From NCBI RefSeq assembly GCF_044430645.1, contig NZ_JAWUDN010000001.1, forward strand, positions 248,001 through 312,000: a stretch of DNA of 64,000 bases, read 5' to 3'. Below are positions 42,053 to 51,417 of this stretch, piece by piece (the first letter of the stretch is position 1; each line of letters begins with the position of its first letter). Made by a program: the position numbers and the translations under genes. This stretch comes from Ewingella allii. GTDB lineage: Bacteria > Pseudomonadota > Gammaproteobacteria > Enterobacterales > Enterobacteriaceae. Below the pieces are notes generated by a model. The model searched no databases and was not told the origin of the DNA. It saw nothing but the letters and a program-made list of their open reading frames with translations.

Positions 42053-42142
42053 TGTTTCCAGTCTAACGATTTTCTTTCTGCAGTTTATTTAACAGCTGCT
42101 TTTGCGGCTGCATCAACAACGGCTTTTTTGAGGAGTGTTTGA

Positions 42143-42799
42143 GTGCAACGAGCACGGTGTTACCTGTTGGGCGAACGCGCGGTGGTTCTGGAGCTTGAAC
42201 CGCCAGTTTCATTAGTCAGCCAGCAACGCATTTGGGGACTTGCCCAGCGTTTGCAGGACTATCCCGGCGTGCGGGAAGTGATCCCCGGCATGAATAATCT
42301 CACAGTATTACTGACCGACCCGGAAAGCTTTGTGCTGGACGCCATTGAGCGTTTACAGCAGTGGTGGGAAGAGAGTGAGTCGGTGGAGCTTGAGTCGCGA
42401 GTGGTTGAAATCCCAGTGATTTACGGCGGCAAGCACGGTCCCGATTTGGAATTTGTTGCCCAGCACACTGGCATGAAACCGCGCAAAGTGGTGGAGTGCC
42501 ATGCCAGTGCCGAGTACATCGTCTACTTCCTCGGCTTCCAGCCCGGTTTTCCTTATCTCGGCGGCATGCCGGAGAAGCTCAATACCCCGCGCCACGCGGA
42601 GCCTCGGCTGGCGGTACCTGCCGGCTCTGTGGGCATTGGCGGCAGCCAAACCGGCATTTACCCACTGATCACCCCCGGCGGCTGGCAAATTATTGGCCAT
42701 ACGCCGCTGGCGATGTTTGACGCGCGCCAGTCCCCGCCAAGCTTGTTGCGTCCTGGAGATAAAGTGCGCTTTGTGCCGCAAAAGGAGGGGGTATGTTAA
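42143..42799 (+). CDS. pxpB: 5-oxoprolinase subunit PxpB
   Basis: Part of the ATP-dependent PxpABC 5-oxoprolinase, which opens pyroglutamate to glutamate. It belongs to the KipI-like family: the C-terminal half has FLGFQPGFPYLGGMPEKL, VPAGSVGIGGSQTGIYP and PGGWQIIGHT. Length 218, as E. coli YbgJ. The start is GTG with AGGAG seven bases before it. It overlaps pxpC by 7 bases. Confidence 0.95.
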   Translation: MQRARCYLLGERAVVLELEPPVSLVSQQRIWGLAQRLQDYPGVREVIPGMNNLTVLLTDPESFVLDAIERLQQWWEESESVELESRVVEIPVIYGGKHGPDLEFVAQHTGMKPRKVVECHASAEYIVYFLGFQPGFPYLGGMPEKLNTPRHAEPRLAVPAGSVGIGGSQTGIYPLITPGGWQIIGHTPLAMFDARQSPPSLLRPGDKVRFVPQKEGVC

Positions 42800-43722
42800 G
42801 CATTATTCGCGCAGGTATTTTTACCACGGTGCAGGATTTAGGCCGCAGCGGCTACCGCCAACTGGGCGTCAGCCAGACCGGCGCGCTGGACGCTCCCGCG
42901 CTGCGCATCGCCAACCTGCTGGTGGGCAATGACCAAAACGCCGCCGGGCTGGAAATCACCCTCGGGCAGTTCAGCGCCGAATTTAAACGCGCGGGCTGGA
43001 TAGCCCTGACCGGCGCGGGCTGCCACGCCGAGCTGGACGGCAAAGTGCTGTGGACCGGCTGGCGTTATCCGGTAAAAGCCGGGCAGGTCATCACCCTCAA
43101 AACCCCCGCGCGCGGCATGCGCAGCTATCTGGCGGTATCGGGCGGAATCGACGTGCCGGAAGTGCTCGGCTCGCGCAGCACCGATCTTAAAACGGCCTTT
43201 GGTGGCTTAGAGGGCCGCCCGCTGCGCGACGGCGATAAGCTACCGATCGGCAAGAAAGGCCAGACCCCGCAGCAGTCGACCGGCATCAAACAGCTGCTGT
43301 TCGGTAATCGCATTCGCGCCCTGCCGGGGCCGGAATATCTGGAATTTAGTGAAGAGGCGCGCGAGGCGTTTTGGCGCACCTCTTGGCAGCTTAGCCCGCA
43401 GAGCAATCGCATGGGGTATCGCCTGCACGGCCATAGTCTGAAACGGGAAAGCAATCGCGAAATGTTGTCCCACGGCCTGATCCCAGGCGTGGTGCAGGTG
43501 CCGCACGGCGGCCAGCCCATCGTGCTGATGGCTGACGCGCAGACCACCGGCGGCTATCCGCGCATCGCCTGCGTGATTGAAGCTGACCTCTATAACTTGG
43601 CGCAAATCCGCCTCGGCGAGCCGGTGCATTTCGTCAAATGCTCGCTGGAAGAGGCGCAACTGGCGTCGAAAGAGCAGGAACGCTTTATCGAACAGATAAA
43701 ATGGGGGCTGCATGGCCGCTGA
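42793..43722 (+). CDS. pxpC: 5-oxoprolinase subunit PxpC
   Basis: The KipA-like partner of PxpB, together forming the ATP-dependent activating component of 5-oxoprolinase. Motifs include TTVQDLGRSGYRQLGVSQTG at the N-terminus, LGRCHAEL-like GAGCHAELDG, and SNRMGYRLHG in the C-terminal half. Length is 309, close to E. coli YbgK. It overlaps pxpB by 7 bases and pxpA by 11, so the three are tightly coupled. Confidence 0.95.
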   Translation: MLSIIRAGIFTTVQDLGRSGYRQLGVSQTGALDAPALRIANLLVGNDQNAAGLEITLGQFSAEFKRAGWIALTGAGCHAELDGKVLWTGWRYPVKAGQVITLKTPARGMRSYLAVSGGIDVPEVLGSRSTDLKTAFGGLEGRPLRDGDKLPIGKKGQTPQQSTGIKQLLFGNRIRALPGPEYLEFSEEAREAFWRTSWQLSPQSNRMGYRLHGHSLKRESNREMLSHGLIPGVVQVPHGGQPIVLMADAQTTGGYPRIACVIEADLYNLAQIRLGEPVHFVKCSLEEAQLASKEQERFIEQIKWGLHGR

Positions 43723-44458
43723 TCTCAGGGTGGATTTAAACGCCGATCTCGGCGAAGGCTGCGACAACGATCAGGCCCTGCTGCAGCTGGTGAGTTCGGC
43801 CAATATTGCCTGCGGCTTCCACGCCGGTGACGCCCAAACCATGCTGCAATCGGTGCGCTGGGCGCTGCAATACGGCGTGGCGATTGGCGCGCACCCGAGC
43901 TTCCCTGATCGCGAAAACTTTGGCCGCATGGCGATGCAGCTGCCGCCGGAAACGGTCTATGCGCAGGTGGTGTATCAGCTTGGGGCGCTGGCGGCGATTG
44001 CCCGCGCTGAGGGCGGCAAGATGGTGCACGTCAAGCCGCACGGCATGCTCTACAACCAAGCGGCGACGGATCCGGCCTTGGCCGACGCCATTGCCCGCGC
44101 GGTGCACAGTGTAGATCCTGCTTTGAAGCTGGTGGGGCTGGCTGGTAGCGAGCTGATTCGCGCCGGAGCGCGTTTGGGGCTGGCGACGTCGCAAGAGGTG
44201 TTTGCCGATCGCCGCTACCAAAGCAGTGGCAATCTGGTGCCGCGCAGCCAGCCAGATGCGCTGATTGAAAGTGACGAGCTGGCGCTGCAACAGACCCTGA
44301 TGATGGTTCAACAGCAAAAAGTGGTCAGCCGCGAGGGTGTCGCAGTACCAGTGCGGGCCGATACTGTCTGCCTGCACGGCGACGGCGAGCACGCTCTGGC
44401 CTTCGCCCGCCGTCTGCGCGAGGCGTTTCGTCAGCAGAATATTCAGGTTTCAGCCTGA
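43712..44458 (+). CDS. pxpA: 5-oxoprolinase subunit PxpA
   Basis: LamB/YcsF-family subunit that carries the hydrolytic active site of 5-oxoprolinase. The N-terminal VDLNADLGEGCDND, then SANIACGFHAGDAQTM and GAHPSFPDRENFGR, and VHVKPHGMLYNQA are characteristic. Length 248, close to E. coli YbgL (244). It is followed 19 bases later by pcp. Confidence 0.96.
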   Translation: MAADLRVDLNADLGEGCDNDQALLQLVSSANIACGFHAGDAQTMLQSVRWALQYGVAIGAHPSFPDRENFGRMAMQLPPETVYAQVVYQLGALAAIARAEGGKMVHVKPHGMLYNQAATDPALADAIARAVHSVDPALKLVGLAGSELIRAGARLGLATSQEVFADRRYQSSGNLVPRSQPDALIESDELALQQTLMMVQQQKVVSREGVAVPVRADTVCLHGDGEHALAFARRLREAFRQQNIQVSA

Positions 44459-44477
44459 ATCAATAAAAGGATCTCTT

Positions 44478-45128
44478 ATGCGTAAAGTTCTGGTAACCGG
44501 TTTTGAGCCCTTTGACGGGGAACGTCTAAATCCATCTTGGGAAGTGGTGAAGAAACTAGAAGATCTGGAGTTATCGGGCGCGCGCATTTTGATTCGCCAG
44601 CTGCCTTGCGTGTTCGGCAAAGCCATTGACGCGCTGAATGCCGCGATTGATGAAGTGGACCCGGCGATGGTGATCGCCGTGGGGCAGGCGGGCGGGCGGA
44701 CTGACTTTAGCGTCGAACGGGTAGCGATTAACGTCGATGACGCGCGAATTCCCGACAATGACGGCAATCAGCCGGTTGACCAGGCCATCGTCGCCGATGG
44801 CCCAGCGGCTTACTTCTCACTGTTGCCGATCAAGGCGATTGTCAGCGGTTTGCGCGAGGCGGGCATTCCGGCCTCGGTGTCGCAAACGGCGGGGACTTAC
44901 GTCTGCAACCACATCATGTATGGCCTACTGCATCGCCTGGCGCAGCCGGGTTGCAAGGTGGTGAAGGGCGGGTTTATTCATATCCCCTATTTACCTGAAC
45001 AAGCGGCAAAGCACCCCGGCCAGCCGAGTATGTCGGTGAAAACCGTGCTTGAGGCGCTCGAGCTGACCATCGCCATTGCTCTGCATACTGAGGAAGATTT
45101 GAGGGTGGCGGGAGGCGCGACGCACTGA
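44478..45128 (+). CDS. pcp: Pyroglutamyl-peptidase I
   Basis: A cytoplasmic cysteine peptidase removing N-terminal pyroglutamate from peptides. It starts MRKVLVTGFEPFDGE. The catalytic Cys is in QTAGTYVCNHIMYGLL (near residue 144) and the His in GGFIHIPYLPEQ (near 168). Length 216. The frame is open further upstream (44337), but ATG 44478 follows AAAGGATCTCTT and aligns with the family. It sits between pxpA and nei, and its product, free pyroglutamate, is the substrate of PxpABC. E. coli K-12 lacks pcp at this place. Confidence 0.94.
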   Translation: MRKVLVTGFEPFDGERLNPSWEVVKKLEDLELSGARILIRQLPCVFGKAIDALNAAIDEVDPAMVIAVGQAGGRTDFSVERVAINVDDARIPDNDGNQPVDQAIVADGPAAYFSLLPIKAIVSGLREAGIPASVSQTAGTYVCNHIMYGLLHRLAQPGCKVVKGGFIHIPYLPEQAAKHPGQPSMSVKTVLEALELTIAIALHTEEDLRVAGGATH

Positions 45129-45922
45129 TGCCTGAAGGTCCTGAAATTCGCCGCGCCGCTGACCAGTTAGTGCGCGCGGTGGTCAACAAACCGCTGACCG
45201 ACGTCTGGTTTGCCTTTCCCGAATTGCAACCCTACCAGTCGGCGCTGATTGGCACGCACATTACGGCGATTGAAACGCGCGGTAAGGCGCTGCTGACGCA
45301 CTTCTCCAACGGATTGACCCTCTACAGCCATAATCAACTGTACGGCGTCTGGCGAGTGGTTGAGGCGGGTCAGGCGCCGAAGGAGAGCAAGCGTTCACTG
45401 CGGGTGAAGCTGCAAAGCACCGACGGCACTATTTTGCTCTACAGCGCGTCTGAGATTGAGATGTGGTCGAGCGATGAGATAGAAAATCACCCGTTTTTGC
45501 AGCGCATTGGCCCTGACGTGCTCGACGAAACGCTGACGGTGGAGCAGGTGCGCGAGCGGCTACTCTCAGCCAAATTCCGCAACCGCCAGCTGGGCGGCAT
45601 GCTACTGGATCAGGCCTTCTTAGCCGGGCTGGGCAATTATCTCCGCGCGGAAATTCTCTGGCAGGCCAAGCTGGCTCCCGAGCATAAGCCTAAAGATCTG
45701 AATGATCAGCAGCTAGACGATCTGGCCGAGGCCTGTCTGTCCATTGCGCGTTTATCCTACGCCACGCGCGGGCAGGTGCAGGAGAACAAACATCACGGCG
45801 CGCTGTTCAGCTTTCGGGTATTTGGTCGGGCAGGCAAGACGTGTAAGCGCTGCGGCGAAACCATTGTCAAAACCTCGGTGTCTACCCGGCCATTTTTCTT
45901 CTGTCCCGGCTGTCAGCACTAG
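45128..45922 (+). CDS. nei: Endonuclease VIII
   Basis: A DNA glycosylase/AP lyase for oxidised pyrimidines. After Met removal the catalytic Pro leads PEGPEIRRAADQ, with the essential Glu next. The H2TH region contains LLDQAFLAGLGNYLRAEILW. The C-terminal zinc finger is CKRCGE...FFFCPGCQH. Length 264 against 263. Its ATG overlaps the pcp stop (TGATG), so it is in the same operon; a bidirectional terminator follows. Confidence 0.97.
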   Translation: MPEGPEIRRAADQLVRAVVNKPLTDVWFAFPELQPYQSALIGTHITAIETRGKALLTHFSNGLTLYSHNQLYGVWRVVEAGQAPKESKRSLRVKLQSTDGTILLYSASEIEMWSSDEIENHPFLQRIGPDVLDETLTVEQVRERLLSAKFRNRQLGGMLLDQAFLAGLGNYLRAEILWQAKLAPEHKPKDLNDQQLDDLAEACLSIARLSYATRGQVQENKHHGALFSFRVFGRAGKTCKRCGETIVKTSVSTRPFFFCPGCQH

Positions 45923-45936
45923 GTTTTGAGCAATAA

Positions 45937-45962
45937 AAAAGGCACTCATTGAGTGCCTTTTT
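45937..45962. terminator. Bidirectional terminator between nei and gltA
   Basis: AAAAGGCACTCA-T-TGAGTGCCTTTT: symmetrical stem with an A-run on the left and a T-run on the right, serving nei (plus) and gltA (minus). Confidence 0.92.
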
Positions 45963-45979
45963 CTCGTCTGGTGACAGAC

Positions 45980-47266
45980 TTATTTCTTTTTCACCTGAGA
46001 GCTGAAATCCCGTTTGTCATAGCCGGTGTAAAGCTGACGTGGACGGGCGATTTTGATGCCGTCCTGGTGCATTTCGTTCCAGTGTGCAATCCAACCCACG
46101 GTACGCGCCATCGCGAAGATAACGGTAAACATGGAAGATGGAATACCCATGGCTTTCAAGATGATGCCTGAGTAGAAGTCTACGTTAGGGTAGAGTTTCT
46201 TCTCGATGAAGTACGGGTCGTTGAGCGCGATGTGCTCAAGTTCCATCGCCACTTCCAGCAGGTTGTCTTTCAGATCCAGCTCTTTCAGCACTTCGTGGCA
46301 AGTGTCACGCATTACGGTGGCACGAGGGTCATAGTTTTTGTAAACACGGTGACCGAAGCCCATCAGACGGAACGAATCGTTTTTGTCTTTCGCACGTTTG
46401 ATGAATTCTGGGATGTGATCGACGCTGCTGATCTCTTCGAGCATTTTCAGTGCAGCTTCGTTGGCGCCGCCGTGAGCCGGTCCCCACAGAGAAGCGATAC
46501 CCGCCGCGATACAGGCAAATGGGTTAGCGCCAGAAGAACCTGCGGTACGCACGGTAGAGGTCGATGCGTTCTGTTCGTGGTCAGCGTGCAGGATCAGAAT
46601 ACGGTCCATGGCGCGCTCCAGCACTGGGTTCACCACATACTCTTCGCAAGGGGTTGCGAACATCATGTGCAGGAAGTTGCCAGCGTAGGAGAGGTCATTG
46701 CGCGGATAAACGAACGGTTGGCCAATGGAATACTTGTAACACATGGCGGCAACGGTCGGCATTTTGGACAGCAGACGGTAAGCAGCGATTTCGCGGTGAC
46801 GCTCGTTTTCCACGTCGATAGAGTCGTGGTAGAACGCCGCCAGAGCACCGGTCACGCCGCACAGCACGGCCATTGGGTGCGAGTCACGGCGGAAGCCGTG
46901 GAACAGGCGAGTGATCTGCTCGTGAACCATGGTGTGGCGTTCAACGATTTTTTTGAAATCTTCGTATTGAGCCTGAGTTGGCGCTTCGCCGTACAGCAGC
47001 AAATAGCTCACTTCCAGGAAGGTTGACTCTTTCGCCAACTGATCAATCGGGAAACCGCGGTGTAATAGAACGCCTTCGTCACCGTCGATGTAAGTAATTT
47101 TGGATTCGCAAGATGCGGTAGAGGTAAAGCCGGGGTCAAAGGTGAACAAGCCTTTGGAGCCGAGGGTACGAATGTCAATTTCGTCCTGACCCAAGGTGCC
47201 GGATAGCACGTCGAGTTCAATTGGGTCTTGACCTTGTAGGGTAAGTGTCGCTTTCTTATCAGCCAT
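45980..47266 (-). CDS. gltA: Citrate synthase (type II)
   Basis: Condenses acetyl-CoA and oxaloacetate at the entry to the TCA cycle. The catalytic residues are in LWGPAHGGANEA (His, near 265), MGFGHRVYKNYDPRA (His, near 306) and the Asp in YPNVDFYSG (near 363). Length 428 against 427 in E. coli, the NADH-inhibited hexameric type. It is divergent from sdhCDAB, the usual arrangement, but with a gap of about 915 bases. Confidence 0.97.
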   Translation of the reverse strand: MADKKATLTLQGQDPIELDVLSGTLGQDEIDIRTLGSKGLFTFDPGFTSTASCESKITYIDGDEGVLLHRGFPIDQLAKESTFLEVSYLLLYGEAPTQAQYEDFKKIVERHTMVHEQITRLFHGFRRDSHPMAVLCGVTGALAAFYHDSIDVENERHREIAAYRLLSKMPTVAAMCYKYSIGQPFVYPRNDLSYAGNFLHMMFATPCEEYVVNPVLERAMDRILILHADHEQNASTSTVRTAGSSGANPFACIAAGIASLWGPAHGGANEAALKMLEEISSVDHIPEFIKRAKDKNDSFRLMGFGHRVYKNYDPRATVMRDTCHEVLKELDLKDNLLEVAMELEHIALNDPYFIEKKLYPNVDFYSGIILKAMGIPSSMFTVIFAMARTVGWIAHWNEMHQDGIKIARPRQLYTGYDKRDFSSQVKKK

Positions 47267-47730
47267 TTACAGTCTCCTTAGCGCCTTTATTTTAAAAATC
47301 GTCAACAACTGAACAGCCTAAAATATCACCTCAATCCCCGTCATTATTATTTCGGCGGACTCTGCGATCGATTTTAGAAAGGGAACGTAGAGCCAATCGG
47401 CTGTGACCTTGGATCACGATTTGACGGACAGGCGACACTTCATCGTTGTTAAAGATTCGATAGATCTTACAATTCTGTTACTCAGCTTTCGGTGGATCAG
47501 TACTTACGACAAGGTTATGGATATAACACAATCCCCACTTTTGCATAACTTGGCGTAACAGGGAAGGGTGGATGTGTCTGTCGTAGTCATCACGGATGTG
47601 AGCGAATGGCTAATATGTAATGGAAATGTTGATCCAATGTCAAACTACATAATTTATTTTGTTTGGATTGTGAAAAATGGGAGCCTAATCACTGTTTCGC
47701 AGAAATGTGACCAAAGCGTTTGTAGGGGAA

Positions 47731-47759
47731 TTGTAATAGGAATGTGATCAACCTATACT
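47731..47759 (+). promoter_or_regulatory. Sigma-70 promoter, probably of sdhCDAB-sucABCD
   Basis: TTGTAA (47731-47736), a 17-base spacer, and TATACT (47754-47759). Starting here, the sdhC mRNA would have a leader of about 415 bases that includes repeat copy 5. Confidence 0.65.
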
Positions 47760-47964
47760 TTGCGCCAGGTCTCCGGGTAACCCGAAGTAGGAGCACCCAG
47801 CACATCTTCTTTGTCTTTCAAATTTCTGCCTTGGTGGCTGATTTTTCGCCGTTTAGCAGTGATTTAAAAGCCTTTGAAACATGAAATTCAGTCTACGCGT
47901 CTTGATTACAATGGATGTCGTTGTTTGAGCGTACGACCTGAAGAGCATAGCGCTCATTCATGCT

Positions 47965-48085
47965 CGAAGTGAGTGAAGTTGCAGGAAGGCGGCAATTGAG
48001 TGAACACGATGAGCTTACGTTGGTAAGTGATTCGGGTGAACGAGTGCAGCCAACGCATCTGCGGCATCACTCAAGAAGAGGATGA
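47965..48085. repeat. Dispersed palindromic intergenic repeat, copy 5, in the sdh leader
   Basis: It has GTTGCAGGAAGGCGGC, GAGCTTACGTTGGTAAGTGA and GCAGCCAACGCATCTGCGG, in the same orientation as copy 1. It ends about 95 bases before sdhC and lies downstream of the promoter at 47731. Confidence 0.85.
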
Positions 48086-48180
48086 GTTGTCTGAACACCG
48101 CCAAGGCCGGAGGAAGGAAAATAATAAGACCTTCGTCATCAACGCGATTGCCGCGATCACGAAAAGGTTCTATGAGGTGT

Positions 48181-48570
48181 GTGGGCAAAACCGTGAAAAA
48201 ACAAAGACCTGTCAATCTGGATCTGCAAACGATCCGGTTTCCCGTAACTGCAATAGCGTCCATCTTACACCGTGTCTCCGGCGTCATTACCTTCGTCGCT
48301 GTCGGTATCCTCCTCTGGCTGCTCGGCATGTCACTCTCTTCGCCTGAAGGGTTTGCACACGCAGCTGAAATCATGAATGGCTTCATTGTGAAATTCATCT
48401 TCTGGGGAATACTCACCGCACTGGCCTATCACGTCTGCGGTGGCATTCGTCACTTGCTGATGGATTTCGGCTATATCGAAGAGAGTTTAGCTGTCGGTAC
48501 CCGTTCAGCCCAAGTGGTGATCGGCCTCACCGTCGTGCTGTCAATTCTGGCTGGAGTCTTCGTATGGTAA
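48181..48570 (+). CDS. sdhC: Succinate dehydrogenase cytochrome b556 subunit
   Basis: A three-helix membrane anchor holding haem b and the quinone site of Complex II. The N-terminus MGKTVKKQRPVNLDLQTIRF is followed by SILHRVSG (Ser and Arg near the quinone site) and AYHVCGGIRHL, with the haem-ligand His in the second helix. GTG 48181 gives 129 residues, the E. coli length. ATG 48172 (132 residues) has a better spaced AAGG site, so the start is uncertain by three codons. It overlaps sdhD by 7 bases. Confidence 0.93.
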   Translation: MGKTVKKQRPVNLDLQTIRFPVTAIASILHRVSGVITFVAVGILLWLLGMSLSSPEGFAHAAEIMNGFIVKFIFWGILTALAYHVCGGIRHLLMDFGYIEESLAVGTRSAQVVIGLTVVLSILAGVFVW

Positions 48571-48911
48571 ACAATGTTTCGGCATTAGGACGCAATGGTG
48601 TCCACGACTGGCTGCTGCTGCGCGCATCGGCGATCGTTATCACGCTGTATATCCTTTATATTCTGGGCTTCGTTGTGATGGCTCAGGACATTACTTTTGA
48701 TGTCTGGCAAGGCTTTTTTGCTTCCTCCATTACCAAAGTATTTACCCTGCTGACGCTGCTTTCGATTCTGATCCACGCGTGGATTGGCATGTGGCAGGTG
48801 TTAACGGACTACGTCAAGCCTCTGGCTGTGCGACTGGTGCTGCAACTGGCTATCGTCGTGGCGTTAGTGGTTTATCTACTTTATGGAACAATTGTTGTTT
48901 GGGGAGCGTAG
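48564..48911 (+). CDS. sdhD: Succinate dehydrogenase membrane anchor subunit
   Basis: The second three-helix anchor of Complex II. It starts MVNNVSALGRNGVHDWLLLR and includes SILIHAWIGMWQVLTDYVKP, with the haem-ligand His and the quinone-site Tyr region. Length 115, identical to E. coli. It ends 3 bases before sdhA. Confidence 0.96.
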   Translation: MVNNVSALGRNGVHDWLLLRASAIVITLYILYILGFVVMAQDITFDVWQGFFASSITKVFTLLTLLSILIHAWIGMWQVLTDYVKPLAVRLVLQLAIVVALVVYLLYGTIVVWGA

Positions 48912-48914
48912 TCA

Positions 48915-50681
48915 ATGAGTCTGCCAGTCAGAGAGTTTGATGCTGTCGTTATCGGTGCAGGTGGCGCTGGTATGCGTGCCGCATTACAGATTTCACAAAC
49001 GGGCCAAACTTGCGCCCTAATTTCTAAAGTATTCCCAACCCGCTCCCATACGGTGTCAGCGCAGGGCGGTATCACCGTAGCCCTCGGTAACACCCATGAG
49101 GATGACTGGGAATGGCATATGTACGATACCGTGAAAGGCTCCGACTATATCGGTGACCAGGACGCGATTGAATATATGTGTAAAACCGGCCCGGAAGCGA
49201 TTCTTGAGCTGGAACATATGGGTCTGCCTTTCTCCCGTCTTGACGACGGCCGAATTTATCAGCGTCCGTTTGGTGGCCAGTCGAAGAACTTCGGCGGCGA
49301 GCAGGCGGCACGTACTGCGGCAGCGGCTGACCGTACAGGTCACGCCCTGTTGCACACCCTTTATCAGCAGAACCTGAAAAACGGCACCACTATCTTCTCC
49401 GAATGGTATTCACTGGATTTAGTGAAAAACCAAGACGGCGCGGTAGTCGGTTGTACTGCCATCTGTATTGAAACCGGCGAAGTTGTTTACTTCAAAGCAA
49501 AAGCCACCGTGCTGGCGACCGGCGGTGCAGGCCGTATTTATCAATCCACCACTAACGCACATATCAACACCGGCGACGGCGTAGGTATGGCACTGCGTGC
49601 AGGCGTTCCAGTGCAGGATATGGAAATGTGGCAGTTCCACCCGACGGGTATCGCGGGCGCGGGCGTGCTGGTAACAGAGGGCTGCCGTGGTGAAGGTGGT
49701 TACCTGCTGAACAAAGACGGCGAGCGCTTCATGGAGCGTTACGCACCTAATGCTAAAGACCTGGCGGGTCGTGACGTGGTGGCGCGTTCCATCATGATCG
49801 AAATCCGCGAAGGCCGTGGCTGTGACGGTCCTTGGGGCCCACATGCCAAGCTGAAACTCGACCACTTGGGTAAAGACGTTCTGGAATCTCGCCTGCCGGG
49901 CATCCTTGAGCTGTCTCGTACCTTTGCTCACGTTGACCCAGTCAAAGAGCCAATCCCGGTTATCCCAACCTGTCACTACATGATGGGCGGTATTCCGACC
50001 AAGGTGACCGGTCAGGCGCTGCGCGTGAATGAGAAAGGCGAAGACGTGGTGATCCCAGGTCTGTTCGCGGTAGGCGAAATTGCCTGCGTATCCGTTCACG
50101 GTGCAAACCGTCTGGGGGGTAACTCACTGCTCGACCTGGTGGTCTTCGGGCGCGCGGCGGGTCTGCATCTGCAAGAATCCATCAACGAGCAAGGCGACAG
50201 CCGCGATGCATCGCAAGATGATATCGACCACGCCCTTGAGCGTCTGAACCGTTGGAACAACACCCGTTCAGGTGAAGATCCGGTGGCGATTCGTAAAGAC
50301 CTGCAATCCTGTATGCAGCACAACTTCTCGGTATTCCGCGAAGGCGATGCGATGGCGAAAGGTCTGCAAGAGCTGAAAGAGATCCGTGAGCGTCTGAAAA
50401 ATGCCCGTCTGGATGACACTTCAACAGAATTCAACACCCAGCGCGTTGAATGTCTGGAGCTGGATAACCTGATGGAAACCGCATTCTCCACCGCCGTTTC
50501 TGCAAACTACCGTACTGAAAGCCGTGGCGCACACAGCCGCTTCGACTTCCCAGATCGTGATGATGCTAACTGGCTCTGCCACACGCTTTATCAACCGGAA
50601 ACTGAGAGCATGACTCGCCGTGAGGTGAACATGCAGCCTAAGCTTCGCGCGGCGTTCCCGCCGAAAGCGCGTACTTACTAG
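48915..50681 (+). CDS. sdhA: Succinate dehydrogenase flavoprotein subunit
   Basis: Oxidises succinate to fumarate with covalently bound FAD. The FAD fold is FDAVVIGAGGAGMRAALQ, and the flavinylated His is in TRSHTVSAQGGI. Active-site stretches are FHPTGIAGAGVLVTEGCRGE and HGANRLGGNSLLDLVVFGRA. Length 588, as in E. coli. Confidence 0.98.
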   Translation: MSLPVREFDAVVIGAGGAGMRAALQISQTGQTCALISKVFPTRSHTVSAQGGITVALGNTHEDDWEWHMYDTVKGSDYIGDQDAIEYMCKTGPEAILELEHMGLPFSRLDDGRIYQRPFGGQSKNFGGEQAARTAAAADRTGHALLHTLYQQNLKNGTTIFSEWYSLDLVKNQDGAVVGCTAICIETGEVVYFKAKATVLATGGAGRIYQSTTNAHINTGDGVGMALRAGVPVQDMEMWQFHPTGIAGAGVLVTEGCRGEGGYLLNKDGERFMERYAPNAKDLAGRDVVARSIMIEIREGRGCDGPWGPHAKLKLDHLGKDVLESRLPGILELSRTFAHVDPVKEPIPVIPTCHYMMGGIPTKVTGQALRVNEKGEDVVIPGLFAVGEIACVSVHGANRLGGNSLLDLVVFGRAAGLHLQESINEQGDSRDASQDDIDHALERLNRWNNTRSGEDPVAIRKDLQSCMQHNFSVFREGDAMAKGLQELKEIRERLKNARLDDTSTEFNTQRVECLELDNLMETAFSTAVSANYRTESRGAHSRFDFPDRDDANWLCHTLYQPETESMTRREVNMQPKLRAAFPPKARTY

Positions 50682-50700
50682 GGCGTTGCGGAGACAGATT

Positions 50701-51417
50701 ATGAAACTCGAATTTTCGATTTATCGCTATAACCCAGATGTTGACGACGCACCGTACATGAAAGATTACGTACTGGAAGCGGAAGAAGGGCGCGACATGA
50801 TGGTGCTGGACGCGTTAATCCAGCTGAAAGAGCAGGACCCAACCCTCTCTTTCCGTCGCTCCTGCCGTGAGGGCGTGTGTGGCTCAGACGGTATCAACAT
50901 GAACGGTAAAAACGGTCTGGCTTGTATCACGCCAGTTTCGGCTTTACAGAAAGGCAGTAAGAAGATTGTTATCCGTCCTCTGCCGGGTCTGCCTGTTGTG
51001 CGTGACTTGGTTGTGGATATGGGGCAATTCTACAAGCAGTATGAGAAAATCAAACCTTACCTGTTGAATGATGGGAAGAATCCTCCGGCGCGCGAGCACT
51101 TGCAGATGCCGGAAGAACGCGAAAAGCTGGACGGATTGTACGAATGTATTCTCTGCGCCTGCTGCTCGACTTCTTGCCCGTCGTTCTGGTGGAACCCGGA
51201 CAAATTCGTTGGTCCGGCCGGTTTGCTGGCGGCTTATCGCTTCCTGATCGACAGCCGTGACACAGAAACGCAATCTCGTCTGGATAATCTGGACGACGCT
51301 TTCAGTGTATTCCGGTGCCACAGCATCATGAACTGTGTCAGCGTGTGTCCTAAAGGCCTTAACCCTACCAAGGCTATCGGTCACATCAAATCGATGCTGC
51401 TTCAGCGCGGTGCCTGA
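50701..51417 (+). CDS. sdhB: Succinate dehydrogenase iron-sulfur subunit
   Basis: Carries electrons from FAD to quinone through three clusters: CREGVCGSDG...C for 2Fe-2S, CILCACCSTSCP for 4Fe-4S, and CHSIMNCVSVCPKGLNP for 3Fe-4S. ATG 50701 (MKLEFSIYRYNP) follows GGAGACAG and gives 238 residues, the E. coli length; the frame continues five codons upstream to 50686. Confidence 0.97.
   Translation: MKLEFSIYRYNPDVDDAPYMKDYVLEAEEGRDMMVLDALIQLKEQDPTLSFRRSCREGVCGSDGINMNGKNGLACITPVSALQKGSKKIVIRPLPGLPVVRDLVVDMGQFYKQYEKIKPYLLNDGKNPPAREHLQMPEEREKLDGLYECILCACCSTSCPSFWWNPDKFVGPAGLLAAYRFLIDSRDTETQSRLDNLDDAFSVFRCHSIMNCVSVCPKGLNPTKAIGHIKSMLLQRGA

Larger units (their letters stand above)
47267..48180. other. 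Long divergent control region between gltA and sdhC
   Basis: It holds no protein gene that I can support. Seen inside: a good sdh promoter (47731-47759), a short hairpin-prone CCGGGTAACCCG just after it, repeat copy 5 (47965-48085) and an AT-rich part before it. Several TGTGA half-sites (for example near 47706 and 47743) may be CRP elements, but none is complete. Confidence 0.7.
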
